A stretch of DNA of 35,337 bases from Deltaproteobacteria bacterium (GCA_023954745.1 JAGSHC010000039.1:1-35337), one strand, 5' to 3'. Counted from the stretch's first letter, positions 18,507 to 26,595 are shown. Notes: generated by a model from the sequence alone, not told the origin. Numbers and translations are program-made.

Positions 18507-19895
18507 CTATTCGGCTGGAGCGGACTCTGCGGCGTCGCCACCCTCATCTTGGACAGGCTCTTCGGCGGCCTCTTCCTCGGCCACGTCGAAGTGTCCCCAC
18601 TCCACATCCACGATGTTCCCGCGCTCGAGGAGCAGGTCCATGGCCTTGTCCTCACGGAGACGCGAGCGAAGCTCGTCCATTCCGTGGTTCTTGTTGAGGA
18701 GGCCCTTCACCGCGGCGGGCTGCTGGCCCAGCTCTTCGGCGATCTCGGAGATCTTGTCGTCGACGTCGGAGTCCGTGACCTCGATCTCCGCCTGCGTGGC
18801 GATGGCCTCGAGAAGCAACGAACGACGCACCGAGAAGCGCGCCTGCTCCAACACCTGCTCCTGGGTCTCCTCGGGGAGCTGCTCCAGGCGCATGCGGGGC
18901 ATCTGCAGACCCTGGGCCCGCATCTGCTGGAAGTTCTGGTCGAGGATGGCCTGACCCTCGGCGCGGACGAGACCCTCGGGGAGGTCGAAGTCGTTCGACT
19001 CCGTCAGCACCTTGACCGCGTTGCCAGCCGCGCGGGCACGAGCCTCGTCGCCGCGACTCTGGCTCAGCCGGAACTGCGCATCGACACGCAGGGCGTCGAG
19101 GCTGTCGAAGCCAACGTCCTGAGCGAAGTCGTCATCGAGCTCGGGGAGCTTGGTGAACTTGATCTCGCTGACGACGACCTTGAGCTTGGCCTTCTTGCCA
19201 GTCCACTCGTCGTCCAGAGCGCCCTCGGGAATCTCGAACTTCTTGCGGAAGGTCTTCTTCTGGGTGGGCTTGAGGCCAACGACGTCGTCGGCGAGCAGGT
19301 CCGCGACGGGCACGCCCATGGGGCTCCCGGCCATGACCATCAGGCTCTCGAAGGTCTTGTCCTCGAGATCGTCGTGCGTGAAGGTCGCGTCCACCAGGAC
19401 GTAGTCGCCGGCCTTCGCCTTGTAGTCCTCGGGCGCGGCCTCGACCGTGCCGTGACGAGCGCGCTGGCCCTCGAGCTCGGCCTCGATCATCTCGTCGGGC
19501 ACATCGGCGGCTTCCCACTCGATGTCCATGCCTTCCCAGCCCTCGATGGTCAGCTCGGGGCGGACCTCGATGGTGACGGAGAAGCTGTATTCGGTGCCCT
19601 TCTTCAGGGTGCCCTGCTCGACGATGGGCTGGCTCACTGGCGTGATCTCATGCTCCTTGATGGCCTCGTCGAAGGCCTCGGAGATGAGCTGACCGCCAAC
19701 CTCTCCCTCGATGTGGCGGCCGAACCGCTGCTCGAGGATCCGGCGCGGCACCTTGCCCTTGCGGAAGCCGCGCATGTTCACGTCCTTGCCGAGGTTCCGG
19801 TACGCCTGGTCGAGCGCGGCGTCGATGCGCGCGGGCTCCAAGGTGAACTGGATCTTCTTCTGGACGCTGGAGAGCTCGTCGATCTGAACCTGCAT
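18507..19895 (-). CDS. tig: Trigger factor (ribosome-associated chaperone and peptidyl-prolyl isomerase)
   Basis: 462 residues from ATG 19895, which has GAGG 8 nt upstream. The open frame extends further, but into the tRNA-Leu gene. The N-terminal ribosome-binding domain has the signature GFRKGKVP (43-50). A central FKBP-type isomerase domain (AGDYVLVDATFTHDDLEDKT) and a helical C-terminal chaperone domain follow. The tail is very acidic (AEEEAAEEPVQDEGGDAAES). It binds nascent chains at the ribosome exit tunnel. The start lies only 44 bp after the tRNA-Leu gene, so it may be transcribed together with the tRNA cluster. Downstream clpP-clpX-lon completes a protein-quality block in a gene order found in many bacteria. 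Confidence 0.96.
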   Translation of the reverse strand: MQVQIDELSSVQKKIQFTLEPARIDAALDQAYRNLGKDVNMRGFRKGKVPRRILEQRFGRHIEGEVGGQLISEAFDEAIKEHEITPVSQPIVEQGTLKKGTEYSFSVTIEVRPELTIEGWEGMDIEWEAADVPDEMIEAELEGQRARHGTVEAAPEDYKAKAGDYVLVDATFTHDDLEDKTFESLMVMAGSPMGVPVADLLADDVVGLKPTQKKTFRKKFEIPEGALDDEWTGKKAKLKVVVSEIKFTKLPELDDDFAQDVGFDSLDALRVDAQFRLSQSRGDEARARAAGNAVKVLTESNDFDLPEGLVRAEGQAILDQNFQQMRAQGLQMPRMRLEQLPEETQEQVLEQARFSVRRSLLLEAIATQAEIEVTDSDVDDKISEIAEELGQQPAAVKGLLNKNHGMDELRSRLREDKAMDLLLERGNIVDVEWGHFDVAEEEAAEEPVQDEGGDAAESAPAE

Positions 19896-19939
19896 GAACA
19901 CTGCCTCGATGTGATGTGCGCGGGGCCTCGAAGGAGAAC

Positions 19940-20025
19940 TGGTGCGAGAAGAGGGACTCGAACCCTCACGGGCAATGCCCACTGGAACCTAAATCCAGCG
20001 CGTCTACCAGTTCCGCCATCCTCGC
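19940..20025 (-). tRNA. tRNA-Leu (UAG anticodon)
   Basis: 86-nt class II tRNA with acceptor GCGAGGA/TTCTCGC, anticodon loop TTTAGGT (TAG), a variable arm (TGGGCATTGCCCGT) and encoded CCA. It is the last of six tRNAs, 44 bp before tig. Confidence 0.97.
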
Positions 20026-20091
20026 TAGCACGACGTCAAATACACGAAACGCCGACAAAACGAGGTCTTGCCGGCGTGTCGAGTGAAGGAA

Positions 20092-20167
20092 TGGTGAGCC
20101 CACCAGGAATCGAACCTGGAACCGACGGATTAAGAGTCCGTTGCTCTGCCAGTTGAGCTATGGGCCC
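20092..20167 (-). tRNA. tRNA-Lys (CUU anticodon)
   Basis: Acceptor GGGCCCA/TGGGCTC, anticodon loop CTCTTAA (CTT), T-loop TTCGATT and encoded CCA. Confidence 0.97.
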
Positions 20168-20197
20168 ATGCCTAATTTCAAAAAGATCAGTCGCCGT

Positions 20198-20274
20198 TGG
20201 TACACCCGGCAGGATTCGAACCTGCGACCCACGGGTTCGAAGCCCGGTACTCTATCCAGCTGAGCTACGGGTGC
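20198..20274 (-). tRNA. tRNA-Arg (UCG anticodon)
   Basis: Acceptor GCACCCG/CGGGTGT, anticodon loop CTTCGAA (TCG; the A34 form ACG is not seen here), T-loop TTCGAAT and encoded CCA. Confidence 0.96.
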
Positions 20275-20348
20275 GCGGCGGTCGCGGAAGCTACCAGACC
20301 GTCTTGGACTGTCAAGACGCTGATTGCGACCGCTTTTTACGGTGAAAA

Positions 20349-20425
20349 TGGGGTGGATGATGGGGATTGAACCCACGACAACCGGGATCACAACCCGGTG
20401 CTCTGCCGACTGAGCTACACCCACC
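20349..20425 (-). tRNA. tRNA-His (GUG anticodon)
   Basis: Acceptor GTGGGTG/CATCCAC with an encoded extra G at position -1 opposite discriminator C, the identity element of histidine tRNA. Anticodon loop TTGTGAT (GTG), encoded CCA. Confidence 0.97.
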
Positions 20426-20461
20426 GCAAACTTTTAAAAGATCCTGTCGCCTCGAGCTCCC

Positions 20462-20538
20462 TGGTACGCCAGGCAGGGCTCGAACCTGCGACCTGCGGTT
20501 TAGAAGACCGCTGCTCTATCCAGCTGAGCTACTGGCGC
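20462..20538 (-). tRNA. tRNA-Arg (UCU anticodon)
   Basis: Acceptor GCGCCAG/CTGGCGT, anticodon loop CTTCTAA (TCT), T-loop TTCGAGC and encoded CCA. It reads AGA/AGG codons. Confidence 0.97.
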
Positions 20539-20572
20539 TTCCAGAGCTCCCGTTCTGAGGACACAACCGCGA

Positions 20573-20649
<77 letters not shown>

Positions 20650-20704
20650 CGAGCCATCGCGTTGTTGGCTGGTTCGGCCCTCAACAACCCGCGAGCGGCG
20701 CAAA

Positions 20705-20733
20705 CGTATACAGACCGTCCGCGCGGCGCGCAA
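20705..20733 (-). promoter_or_regulatory. Promoter of the tRNA cluster
   Basis: On the minus strand TTGCGC (20733-20728), a 17-bp spacer and TATACG (20710-20705), with TG just upstream of the -10. It lies between rdgB and tRNA-Pro, about 55 bp before the first tRNA, and could also serve tig by read-through. Confidence 0.65.
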
Positions 20734-20748
20734 GACCTGGGTTGCGGA

Positions 20749-21363
20749 TCAACCGCCCGTGAGGTCGTCGAGAAGTGGCAGGAGACCCGCCGTGGCTGCG
20801 CCTCGATGGGAGATGGCATGCTTTTCGTCCGAGCTGAGCTCCGCCATCGTCCGACCGCTCCCGTCGCCCACGAGGAACCACGGGTCGTACCCGAACCCCC
20901 CCTCACCGCGAGCTTCGTGACCGATGCCGCCCTCGCAGGTGCCGTCGGCGTATCGCGCCTCCCCGTCGGGGCGAACCACGGCGAGGGAGCAGCGGTAGCG
21001 CGCCGTACGCTGGGCGTCGGGCACCCCCGTCAACTCCTCGATCATCTTGGCGTTGTTGGCTGCGTCCGCGCCGGGACCTTCGACGCCGGCGTATCGCGCC
21101 GAGTACACGCCAGGGCGGCGGTCGAGCGCGTCGATCTCGATTCCCGAGTCGTCGGCGATCGTGATGTGCCCGCTGAACAGGGCGAGGGTGCGCGCCTTCT
21201 TGTCGGCGTTCGCCCGAAACGTGTCGCCGTCCTCCTCGACCTCGGGAGCCCCGGGGACTTCGTCGATGCTCACGAGGCGGTACTTCGTCCCCTCGAACAT
21301 CTCCCGAAACTCCCGCAGCTTGTGCGGATTGCGGGTCGAGACGAGGATCGCGATGTCGCTCAT
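20749..21363 (-). CDS. rdgB: RdgB/HAM1 family non-canonical purine NTP pyrophosphatase
   Basis: 204 residues. Family motifs are STRNPHKLREF (9-19), a central IADDSGIEIDAL, PGVYSARYAG, GFGYDPWF and a C-terminal SHRGAA. The enzyme hydrolyses dITP, dXTP and ITP to monophosphates and keeps deaminated purines out of nucleic acids. ATG 21363 follows the rph stop by 1 nt, so rph and rdgB are co-transcribed, an arrangement common in bacteria. Confidence 0.96.
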   Translation of the reverse strand: MSDIAILVSTRNPHKLREFREMFEGTKYRLVSIDEVPGAPEVEEDGDTFRANADKKARTLALFSGHITIADDSGIEIDALDRRPGVYSARYAGVEGPGADAANNAKMIEELTGVPDAQRTARYRCSLAVVRPDGEARYADGTCEGGIGHEARGEGGFGYDPWFLVGDGSGRTMAELSSDEKHAISHRGAATAGLLPLLDDLTGG

Positions 21364-21364
21364 C

Positions 21365-22108
21365 TCAGTATCCGGGGAACTGGGCGAAGTCGATGTCGGA
21401 GAGCGCAGCTTGCTGGGCGTCGCGGAGCTGGCCGCATCCGTGCACAGCGAGGTCGGTCAAGCTGTCCATCATCGCGCGGGAGAAGGGCGCCTGCTCCCCG
21501 GTGCCTTGGATCTCGATGAGGCCTCCAGACCCCGTCAGCACGAAGTTCATGTCCACGTCGGCGTTGCTGTCTTCGACGTAGGGGAGGTCGAGGACGGCCG
21601 TGCCGTCGACCACCCCGCAGGACACCGCAGCCACGGAGTCACGAAGCGGGACCTTGCTGAGGGTCCCTTCCTTCACGAGCTTCTGCATGGCGAGGGCGAG
21701 GGCCACGAAGCCCCCAGTGATGGACGCGGTCCGGGTCCCGCCGTCTGCCTGGAGTACGTCGCAGTCGACCCACACGGCGCGCTGCCCAAGGGCCGTCATG
21801 TCCGTGGCCATCCGCAGGGAGCGTCCGATCAGTCGCTGGATCTCCATCGTGCGCCCACCGGGGCGGCCGCGAGACACCTCGCGGGAGTTCCGCGTGTTGG
21901 TGGAGCCGGGGAGCATCGAGTACTCCGCGGTGACCCAGCCCTTGCCGGAGCTCATGCGCCAGCGAGGCACCTTCTCTTCGACCATCGCGGTGCAGAGCAC
22001 GCGCGTCTTGCCGAACTCCACGAGCGCGGAACCCGTGGCGAAGTCGAGGTAATTGGGGGTGATCCGCACGGGGCGGAGCTCGTCGTTCTGTCGTCCGTCG
22101 TGGCGCAT
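21365..22108 (-). CDS. rph: Ribonuclease PH
   Basis: 247 residues. Recognised by the N-terminal [22 protein letters not shown], the phosphorolytic-core segment [32 protein letters not shown] and [19 protein letters not shown]. It trims tRNA 3' ends by phosphorolysis, which suits its place upstream of a tRNA cluster. ATG 22108 has no Shine-Dalgarno. An extended -10-like TGCTAAAGC ends 7 nt before it, so the message may be leaderless. Confidence 0.97.
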   Translation of the reverse strand: MRHDGRQNDELRPVRITPNYLDFATGSALVEFGKTRVLCTAMVEEKVPRWRMSSGKGWVTAEYSMLPGSTNTRNSREVSRGRPGGRTMEIQRLIGRSLRMATDMTALGQRAVWVDCDVLQADGGTRTASITGGFVALALAMQKLVKEGTLSKVPLRDSVAAVSCGVVDGTAVLDLPYVEDSNADVDMNFVLTGSGGLIEIQGTGEQAPFSRAMMDSLTDLAVHGCGQLRDAQQAALSDIDFAQFPGY

Positions 22109-22115
22109 GCGCGGC

Positions 22116-22121
22116 GCTTTA
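22116..22121 (-). promoter_or_regulatory. Extended -10-like element before rph
   Basis: TAAAGC on the minus strand, preceded by TGC, ends 7 nt before ATG 22108. The gap to the upstream cytochrome gene is only 34 bp. Confidence 0.35.
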
Positions 22122-22142
22122 GCAGCCAGCGCTGCCCGGGGT

Positions 22143-22595
22143 CTACCGGGCCGAGTCGTCGTCGTCGCCGGCCGAGTCGTCGTCGTCGCCGCTGTCCGAT
22201 GCGAGCTCGCAGTTCAGCCACTCGTTCAGCGTGGCCATCTCCTCGAGGTTCGGCACCCGGCCCATGGGCGGCATGTCGTAGGTCTTGACGCGGAACCAGG
22301 TCGCGGCGATTCGAGTGGTGGCCGCGTCTCGAGTGTCGTAGTCCACCCCCTCGGGGGCCCCGTGGCGATCGTCGCCCGCGGTGCTGTAGTGGCAGCGGCT
22401 GCAGTAGGGCTCGAAGATCGTCGGCTTGATCACGGAGTCGAAGTACTCGTCCGTGGCGATCTCGGCCTGCCGGGTGGCATCGCACGTGCCGGTCACCTCT
22501 CCAGGGACCTCGGGCTCACAGGCCGTCAGTCCAAGGGCTCCGACGGAGAGCAGTCCAGCGGCAAGCAGCATCACGCATCCAGGAAACGTACGCAT
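22143..22595 (-). CDS. Mono-haem cytochrome c-like lipoprotein
   Basis: 150 residues. The signal peptide ends in a lipobox, Leu-Thr-Ala-Cys26. A single haem-c site is Cys65-Ser-Arg-Cys68-His69 ([10 protein letters not shown]), with Met108 or Met111 (MPPMGRVP) as likely sixth ligand. The [10 protein letters not shown]...G.DYDT pattern is like small c-type domains of Planctomycetes and Myxococcota. The end is a repeated acidic tail, [16 protein letters not shown]. It would sit in the periplasm or on the outer surface as an electron carrier. ATG 22595 has TAGGAG 6 nt upstream, and this SD contains the stop codon of the preceding membrane-protein gene, so the two are translationally coupled. Confidence 0.8.
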   Translation of the reverse strand: MRTFPGCVMLLAAGLLSVGALGLTACEPEVPGEVTGTCDATRQAEIATDEYFDSVIKPTIFEPYCSRCHYSTAGDDRHGAPEGVDYDTRDAATTRIAATWFRVKTYDMPPMGRVPNLEEMATLNEWLNCELASDSGDDDDSAGDDDDSAR

Positions 22596-22604
22596 CTCAG
22601 TCTC

Positions 22605-23303
22605 CTACAGGGTGTTGATGACGATGCCGGCGCCGATGACCATGGCGGCGGTGGCGTAGCCGACGGCGAGGTGGGTGACCATCAGGGGCTCCCATGCCTT
22701 GTTGTCCGCTGCGTTGGCGAGCAGGGCGCCGGTGATCATCATCGTGCCCATGCCGATGCCGTGGGCGACGGAGAGGGCGACGTGAGCGTCCCCGGAGTCC
22801 GCCTTCTTCTTCTTGCCGGGCGCCGAGGCCACGTTGGCCTTGTAGGCCGGGGGCATCGCCCAGGAGATGGCGCCCGTCGTCCAGTACGTGCCGATGGCTG
22901 CTCCGGCGAGGACCCGGTGCAGTGCCAGCGAAGGCTTCAGGTCGCGGTAGGGCGGGTCGCCCTCCTCGAGGGCGGCGAAGTTGATGGTGCCGATCACCTC
23001 GGCCGCGATGATGAGACCGGCCGACGTGAACGCCATCACTTGATGCACGTCCGCCATCGTCCGCCGCACCTTCAGGCGCTTCTGGATCGCACGCCGCTCC
23101 TCGACGCTCAGGTCGGCTTGGGAGCTGCGCGGCGCCTCGAGCTCCATCGCCACCGTGACGTCCGCGCCGGTCGGCGCGTGGACGGGCGGGGGGAGGTGGA
23201 ACTTGGCGGGGTCCGGGCCTGGGAGGTTCATGCCCGTGGCGAATGCCGCCGACGGACCGAGGAGGACTGCGAGCAGCAGCGGGAGGAGCAGACGGTGGTG
23301 CAT
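22605..23303 (-). CDS. Four-helix membrane protein with paired histidines (possible cytochrome b561-like)
   Basis: 232 residues. The signal-like N-terminus (LLLPLLLAVLLGPSAAFA) is followed by a soluble stretch and four predicted helices (about 85-110, 126-150, 172-196 and 207-230). A histidine lies near each helix: His87 (VHQVMAFTS), His129 (LHRVLAG), His181 (VAHGIGMG) and His211 (THLAVGYA). Two pairs of histidines in a four-helix bundle suggest bis-His haem b, as in cytochrome b561 or ferric reductase-like proteins, but I cannot assign a family. The loop between helices 2 and 3 is lysine-rich (GKKKKADSGDAH). ATG 23303 was chosen for the signal peptide; the open frame is longer. It is placed between the YceI-like gene and the cytochrome c lipoprotein, which supports a redox role. 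Confidence 0.7.
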   Translation of the reverse strand: MHHRLLLPLLLAVLLGPSAAFATGMNLPGPDPAKFHLPPPVHAPTGADVTVAMELEAPRSSQADLSVEERRAIQKRLKVRRTMADVHQVMAFTSAGLIIAAEVIGTINFAALEEGDPPYRDLKPSLALHRVLAGAAIGTYWTTGAISWAMPPAYKANVASAPGKKKKADSGDAHVALSVAHGIGMGTMMITGALLANAADNKAWEPLMVTHLAVGYATAAMVIGAGIVINTL

Positions 23304-23313
23304 GCGGAGAGGA

Positions 23314-24030
23314 TTACTCGTTCTTGGCGGGCTCATCAACCGGCTCGGCCGGGGCGTCGGTCTCGCTCGCCGCCGCGTCGGGCGCTGCCTCTTCACTGCC
23401 TTCGGGAGTGGAAGCGGGAGGCTCGGGCTTCGCGGCCGCGGCCGCGACGAGGTCCGGGTTCGGCTTGGTGTCGACCTTCACGATGATTGGAACCTCGTTC
23501 TCGATCGGCACGAAGACGAGGGTCGGCCGCTCGATGCCGTAGTCCTCGAGCCCGACGGTGAAGTTCGCGCCGAAGGTGATCTCACCCTGGCCCCCGATCG
23601 TGAACTCCACCGGAACCTCGATTGCCTTTGTCACGCCGTGCACCGTGATCGGGCCCTTCGCCTTGAAGCTGTGCACGCCGGGCGTCCACGGCCCCGTCGC
23701 CCCGCTCACGGACTGGACGTCCCAGTCGATGGTGGGGAACACCAGTCCCTCCATCACTTCGATCATGTGGCTGTCGCGGCGGGTGTTGTCCGAGTTGAAG
23801 TGATCGACCTTCAAGGAGAACGCGGCCTTCGTCGCCTCCATCGCCTGGGGGTCGATCGTGATCGTCCCCAGGCCTCCGTCGGGGAGAAGAAACGAGTCGA
23901 ACTCCTTTGCGGGGTGGGAGATGTGGAAGGTCACGTCGAGCTTCCGCGTCTCGATCGTCATCGGCTCGGCCGAGGCGGTCGACGGCAGCGTGAGCAGCGA
24001 GGCGAGGGCAAGAAACAACATCGACTTCAT
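23314..24030 (-). CDS. YceI family periplasmic protein
   Basis: 238 residues from ATG 24030, preceded by AGGAG at 6 nt and followed by a signal peptide (MKSMLFLALASLLTLPSTASA). The body has the YceI lipocalin-like signature: VTFHISHPAKEF, GTITIDPQAMEATKAAFSLKVDHFNSDN, RRDSHMI and GPITVHGVTKAIEVPVEFT. YceI proteins bind isoprenoid or amphiphilic ligands in the periplasm and are often encoded with cytochrome b561. The C-terminus carries an additional alanine/proline/glutamate-rich tail of about 45 residues (DLVAAAAAKPEPPASTPEGS and beyond), perhaps a linker. It is the first gene of a three-gene unit with the His-rich membrane protein and the cytochrome c lipoprotein. Confidence 0.88.
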   Translation of the reverse strand: MKSMLFLALASLLTLPSTASAEPMTIETRKLDVTFHISHPAKEFDSFLLPDGGLGTITIDPQAMEATKAAFSLKVDHFNSDNTRRDSHMIEVMEGLVFPTIDWDVQSVSGATGPWTPGVHSFKAKGPITVHGVTKAIEVPVEFTIGGQGEITFGANFTVGLEDYGIERPTLVFVPIENEVPIIVKVDTKPNPDLVAAAAAKPEPPASTPEGSEEAAPDAAASETDAPAEPVDEPAKNE

Positions 24031-24274
24031 CTTCTTCTCCTGGTCCCGGACGCGCTGCGAACCCCTGGCCCGCGCTCTCCCAAGGTGCAGCCGGTTCTCA
24101 GCTACGTCAAACGTCGGTCGATCCTGTGACGATCGTGTGGCTCCCTTTGTTCGACGGATTCCCTGCGGAGAGGGGGTCGGGCCGCTGGACGACGCCACCT
24201 CCTCCCTGTTATGACGGGCCTTCCGCGCGGACCAAGGTCCGCCCTCCCTGAACCAGGAAACAGGAGCCTCTTCG

Positions 24275-25393
24275 ATGGTTCGGACGACCCTGCTCGCGCT
24301 GTTTGTAGCGCTCCCTCTCGTACTCGTCGGCTGCGGCGAGCCCACCTCCCGCCCTATCGACTGTGACCTCGATTCCAGCGACCTCAGCGGTCAGTGGGTT
24401 TCCCTCAAGGGCGGCGGCAGCGGTGCTGACGTGCCCGACAAGTTCTCTCGCGTTGCGTTCGTCGAGAAGGACGGGAAGAAGCAGGCCGTCTACACGGCTG
24501 GCCAGCTCGCTCCTGGGAACCCCGCCACGAACAAGTACACGTATGAGTTCCGTGAGATCACGAACCTCAAGGAGGCGCTCTTCATCTCGGACACGATGAA
24601 GGAGGCCGGAAAGTCCAAGCAGCGCATCGAGCGTCTCAAGAAGGACAACCGTCGTCTCGACCTCAAGTTCGAAGGTCGGATGTACGTCAGCGTGAACATG
24701 AAGAACTGTTCCCTGACCATCAAGGACATGTACGCCACCTGGGTTCGCGGCGAAGAGGTCGAGGACAGCAACCCCTCCGGCGTGCGCACGTTCATCCAGA
24801 ACGACTACGAGAACGACGACCGCACGAAGGAGTTCTCGATGGTGCACTGCGACGATGTCGCGGGCATCTACTTCTTCGAGAAGGAAGAGATCAACCTCAA
24901 GGACGACGAGGCCCTCAACCAGAAGGAGGGCATCTACGCCAAGGACGACATCTGGATCCACTACCTGCCGGCGCTGCCCGAGGAGCAGGACGACGACGAG
25001 GAGAAGCTGAAGGCGGCCTACGCCAAGAAGCACATCACCTCCACCGAGGGCTGCACCTACGACGCTGAGCTCTGGATGCGCGACGTGCGCGTCGAAGACA
25101 AGCAGAAGGTCCCGGTGACCGTGGCCGAGGACGGCAAGGTCAACTGGAAGATGCAGATGGCATTCCAGAAGAGCTCCGCGGATGGCGTCTACGTCGAATA
25201 CCACCGGTACAAGACCTGCGCAGGCAAGCGCGAGGTCGTTGGCAACGCCTGCACGGTCGCCTGGCCGAACCGCAGCCGCGCCGAGTACGAAGAGGAAGAG
25301 AAGAAGGCCAAGGCCGAAGAAGAGGCCAAGAAGGCCGCCGGCGAGAAGACCGACGGCGAGAAGACCGACGGGGAGAAGAAGGACGGCGAGTAG
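24275..25393 (+). CDS. Hypothetical lipoprotein with charged C-terminal tail
   Basis: 372 residues. The signal peptide ends in the lipobox Leu-Val-Gly-Cys20. The mature part is hydrophilic, rich in Lys, Asp and Glu, with several cysteines (CDLDSSDLSGQWVS near the N-terminus, MKNCSLTIKDMY, MVHCDDVAGIYFFEKEE, STEGCTYDAELWMRD, YKTCAGK and NACTVAW) that could pair as disulfides. Two copies of a similar block are suggested by the WVS/IYFFEKEE-type strands, but I cannot confirm a domain. The end is a charged helix (YEEEEKKAKAEEEAKKAAGE) and a short repeat GEKTDGEKTDGEKKDGE. ATG 24275 has AGGAG 8 nt upstream. The 244 bp before it, shared with the divergent YceI gene, hold only weak promoter-like matches. 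Function is unknown. Confidence 0.8.
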   Translation: MVRTTLLALFVALPLVLVGCGEPTSRPIDCDLDSSDLSGQWVSLKGGGSGADVPDKFSRVAFVEKDGKKQAVYTAGQLAPGNPATNKYTYEFREITNLKEALFISDTMKEAGKSKQRIERLKKDNRRLDLKFEGRMYVSVNMKNCSLTIKDMYATWVRGEEVEDSNPSGVRTFIQNDYENDDRTKEFSMVHCDDVAGIYFFEKEEINLKDDEALNQKEGIYAKDDIWIHYLPALPEEQDDDEEKLKAAYAKKHITSTEGCTYDAELWMRDVRVEDKQKVPVTVAEDGKVNWKMQMAFQKSSADGVYVEYHRYKTCAGKREVVGNACTVAWPNRSRAEYEEEEKKAKAEEEAKKAAGEKTDGEKTDGEKKDGE

Positions 25394-25444
25394 CCGCTGC
25401 CCCGGACGAGGCCGGCGCCCCGCGCCCTCTCTTCCGAGACATTG

Positions 25445-25474
25445 CGAAGGCCGTCCCTTTGGGGGCGGCCTTCG
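25445..25474 (+). terminator. Rho-independent terminator-like hairpin
   Basis: A 13-bp stem (25445-25457 with 25462-25474) with loop TTTG, 51 bp after the lipoprotein stop codon. The T-run after it is poor (TCGTTCT). Confidence 0.65.
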
Positions 25475-25479
25475 TCGTT

Positions 25480-25542
25480 CTGGGGCGAGTCCCCGTCTAC
25501 CCGGTCTGTCTCTGGGGCGAGTCCCCGTCTACTCGGTCTGTC
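25480..25542. repeat. 31-bp direct repeat, two copies
   Basis: The 31-bp unit beginning CTGGGGCGAGTCCCCGTCTA occurs at 25480-25510 and 25512-25542, differing at one base. The second copy covers the last codons and stop of the minus-strand membrane protein gene, so the first copy is a duplicate of that gene's 3' end. Confidence 0.85.
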
Positions 25543-26107
25543 GGCCGCGCCGGCCCCGTGGAGGAGCCGGGGTTCCAGGCAGGGAGAGGTCGTAGTCGGG
25601 CGGAGAGCCCCGGAGGGCGGAAATCCCAAACCAGCACACGCTGAGCGCTCCCCACCCAAGCCCCACGACGACGCCTACGTCGACGAGGCCTCGCCACGGG
25701 GTCGGGAGCAGGCGCACCGCCACGATGATCCCCACGATGGCGCTGATGAGGATGACCCGCGCAATGAGGGTCGAGCGCCGCACGTGGACCAGCGCGAGGC
25801 AGACGAGCGGCGCCAGCAGGACCCGCATCACGGTCGGGTTCTCGGCCAGCCAGGCCGCGCGGGCCGCTGTGCGCGGCGCGAACCGCGTGTGGAAGCCGCG
25901 ATACCCCTCGGACCACGCCATGAAGGGCACCCACAGCCCCAGAAAGAGCCAGTGAACCCAGGTGAGCGGGCTGTCGAGGGACCGAGCCGCCTCTCCCGCC
26001 AGGGGGACGATCGGTCGAATCAGGAGGGCGACGACTCCGGCAATGCCCCAGAGGGCTGCCACGGTGCCCAGGGCGGTCCGTTCCGGCGCGCCTGGACGGT
26101 CCGCCAC
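25529..26107 (-). CDS. Hypothetical integral membrane protein next to CarD
   Basis: 192 residues with about four or five hydrophobic helices: ALGTVAALWGIAGVVALLI, WVHWLFLGLWVPFMAW, MRVLLAPLVCLALVHV, ARVILISAIVGIIVAVRLL and GLVDVGVVVGLGWGALS. A loop reads WSEGYRGFHTRFAPRTAARA, which may mark a family, but I do not recognise it. It begins 2 nt after the stop of the carD gene and is therefore in the same operon. The tail is Arg/Pro/Gly-rich and ends inside a duplicated 31-bp sequence. Confidence 0.75.
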   Translation of the reverse strand: MADRPGAPERTALGTVAALWGIAGVVALLIRPIVPLAGEAARSLDSPLTWVHWLFLGLWVPFMAWSEGYRGFHTRFAPRTAARAAWLAENPTVMRVLLAPLVCLALVHVRRSTLIARVILISAIVGIIVAVRLLPTPWRGLVDVGVVVGLGWGALSVCWFGISALRGSPPDYDLSLPGTPAPPRGRRGRQTE

Positions 26108-26109
26108 AC

Positions 26110-26595
26110 CTAGTCCTTGAAGATCTCGCCGAACTTCGCGTCGATGGTCTCTTCGGGCTGCTTGCTCGCGATGGCGAGCTCCTTGAGCAGGAGACCCTTG
26201 GCGGTGTCGAACATCTTTCGCTCGCCGAAGGAGAGAGCCTTGTCGCCCTTGAGGACGAAGAGATCGCGGAGCACCCGCGCCACCTCGTAGGGCGAGCCAG
26301 TCTTGATCTTCGCCATGTACTCGCGGTAGCGGCGGTTCCAGGTCTGCTTGTCGAGCTCGACGTCTCGCTCAGCGAGGACCTCGTAGATCTCCTCCACCTC
26401 GTCGGGCGCGATCAACTCGCGCATCCCGATCGCATCCGCGTTGGTGGTGGGTACCATGATGGTCATCCCATTCTCGAGGATCTTCAGCACGTAGAACGTC
26501 TGACGCGTCCCTGCGATGTCGCGGGTCTCGACCCCTTCGACGACTCCGACGCCGTGCCCCGGGTAGACCGCCATATCGCCGACCTTGAAAGCCAT
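26110..26595 (-). CDS. CarD family transcriptional regulator (CdnL-like)
   Basis: 161 residues, the size of housekeeping CarD/CdnL proteins. The N-terminal RNA polymerase-interacting domain is FKVGDMAVYPGHGVGVVEGV followed by FYVLKILENGMTIMVPTTNA. The C-terminal helical DNA-binding part has RRYREYMAKIKTGSPYEVARVLRDL and LSFGERKMFDTAKGLL. Such proteins bind the RNA polymerase beta subunit and stabilise open complexes, often at rRNA promoters. ATG 26595 has GAGGAG 4 nt upstream. A membrane protein gene follows in the operon, and an LptF/LptG-like pair diverges on the other side. Confidence 0.95.
   Translation of the reverse strand: MAFKVGDMAVYPGHGVGVVEGVETRDIAGTRQTFYVLKILENGMTIMVPTTNADAIGMRELIAPDEVEEIYEVLAERDVELDKQTWNRRYREYMAKIKTGSPYEVARVLRDLFVLKGDKALSFGERKMFDTAKGLLLKELAIASKQPEETIDAKFGEIFKD

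Noticed and set aside
18492-20156. 554-codon plus-strand frame opposite trigger factor
   Set aside because: Shadow of tig that also runs through the tRNA-Leu gene; composition biased and no recognisable domain.
24031-24274. TTGACG upstream of the yceI-like gene as a promoter
   Set aside because: At 17-bp spacing the matching -10 (CACCTT) is poor, and no better pair was found on either strand in this 244-bp interval.
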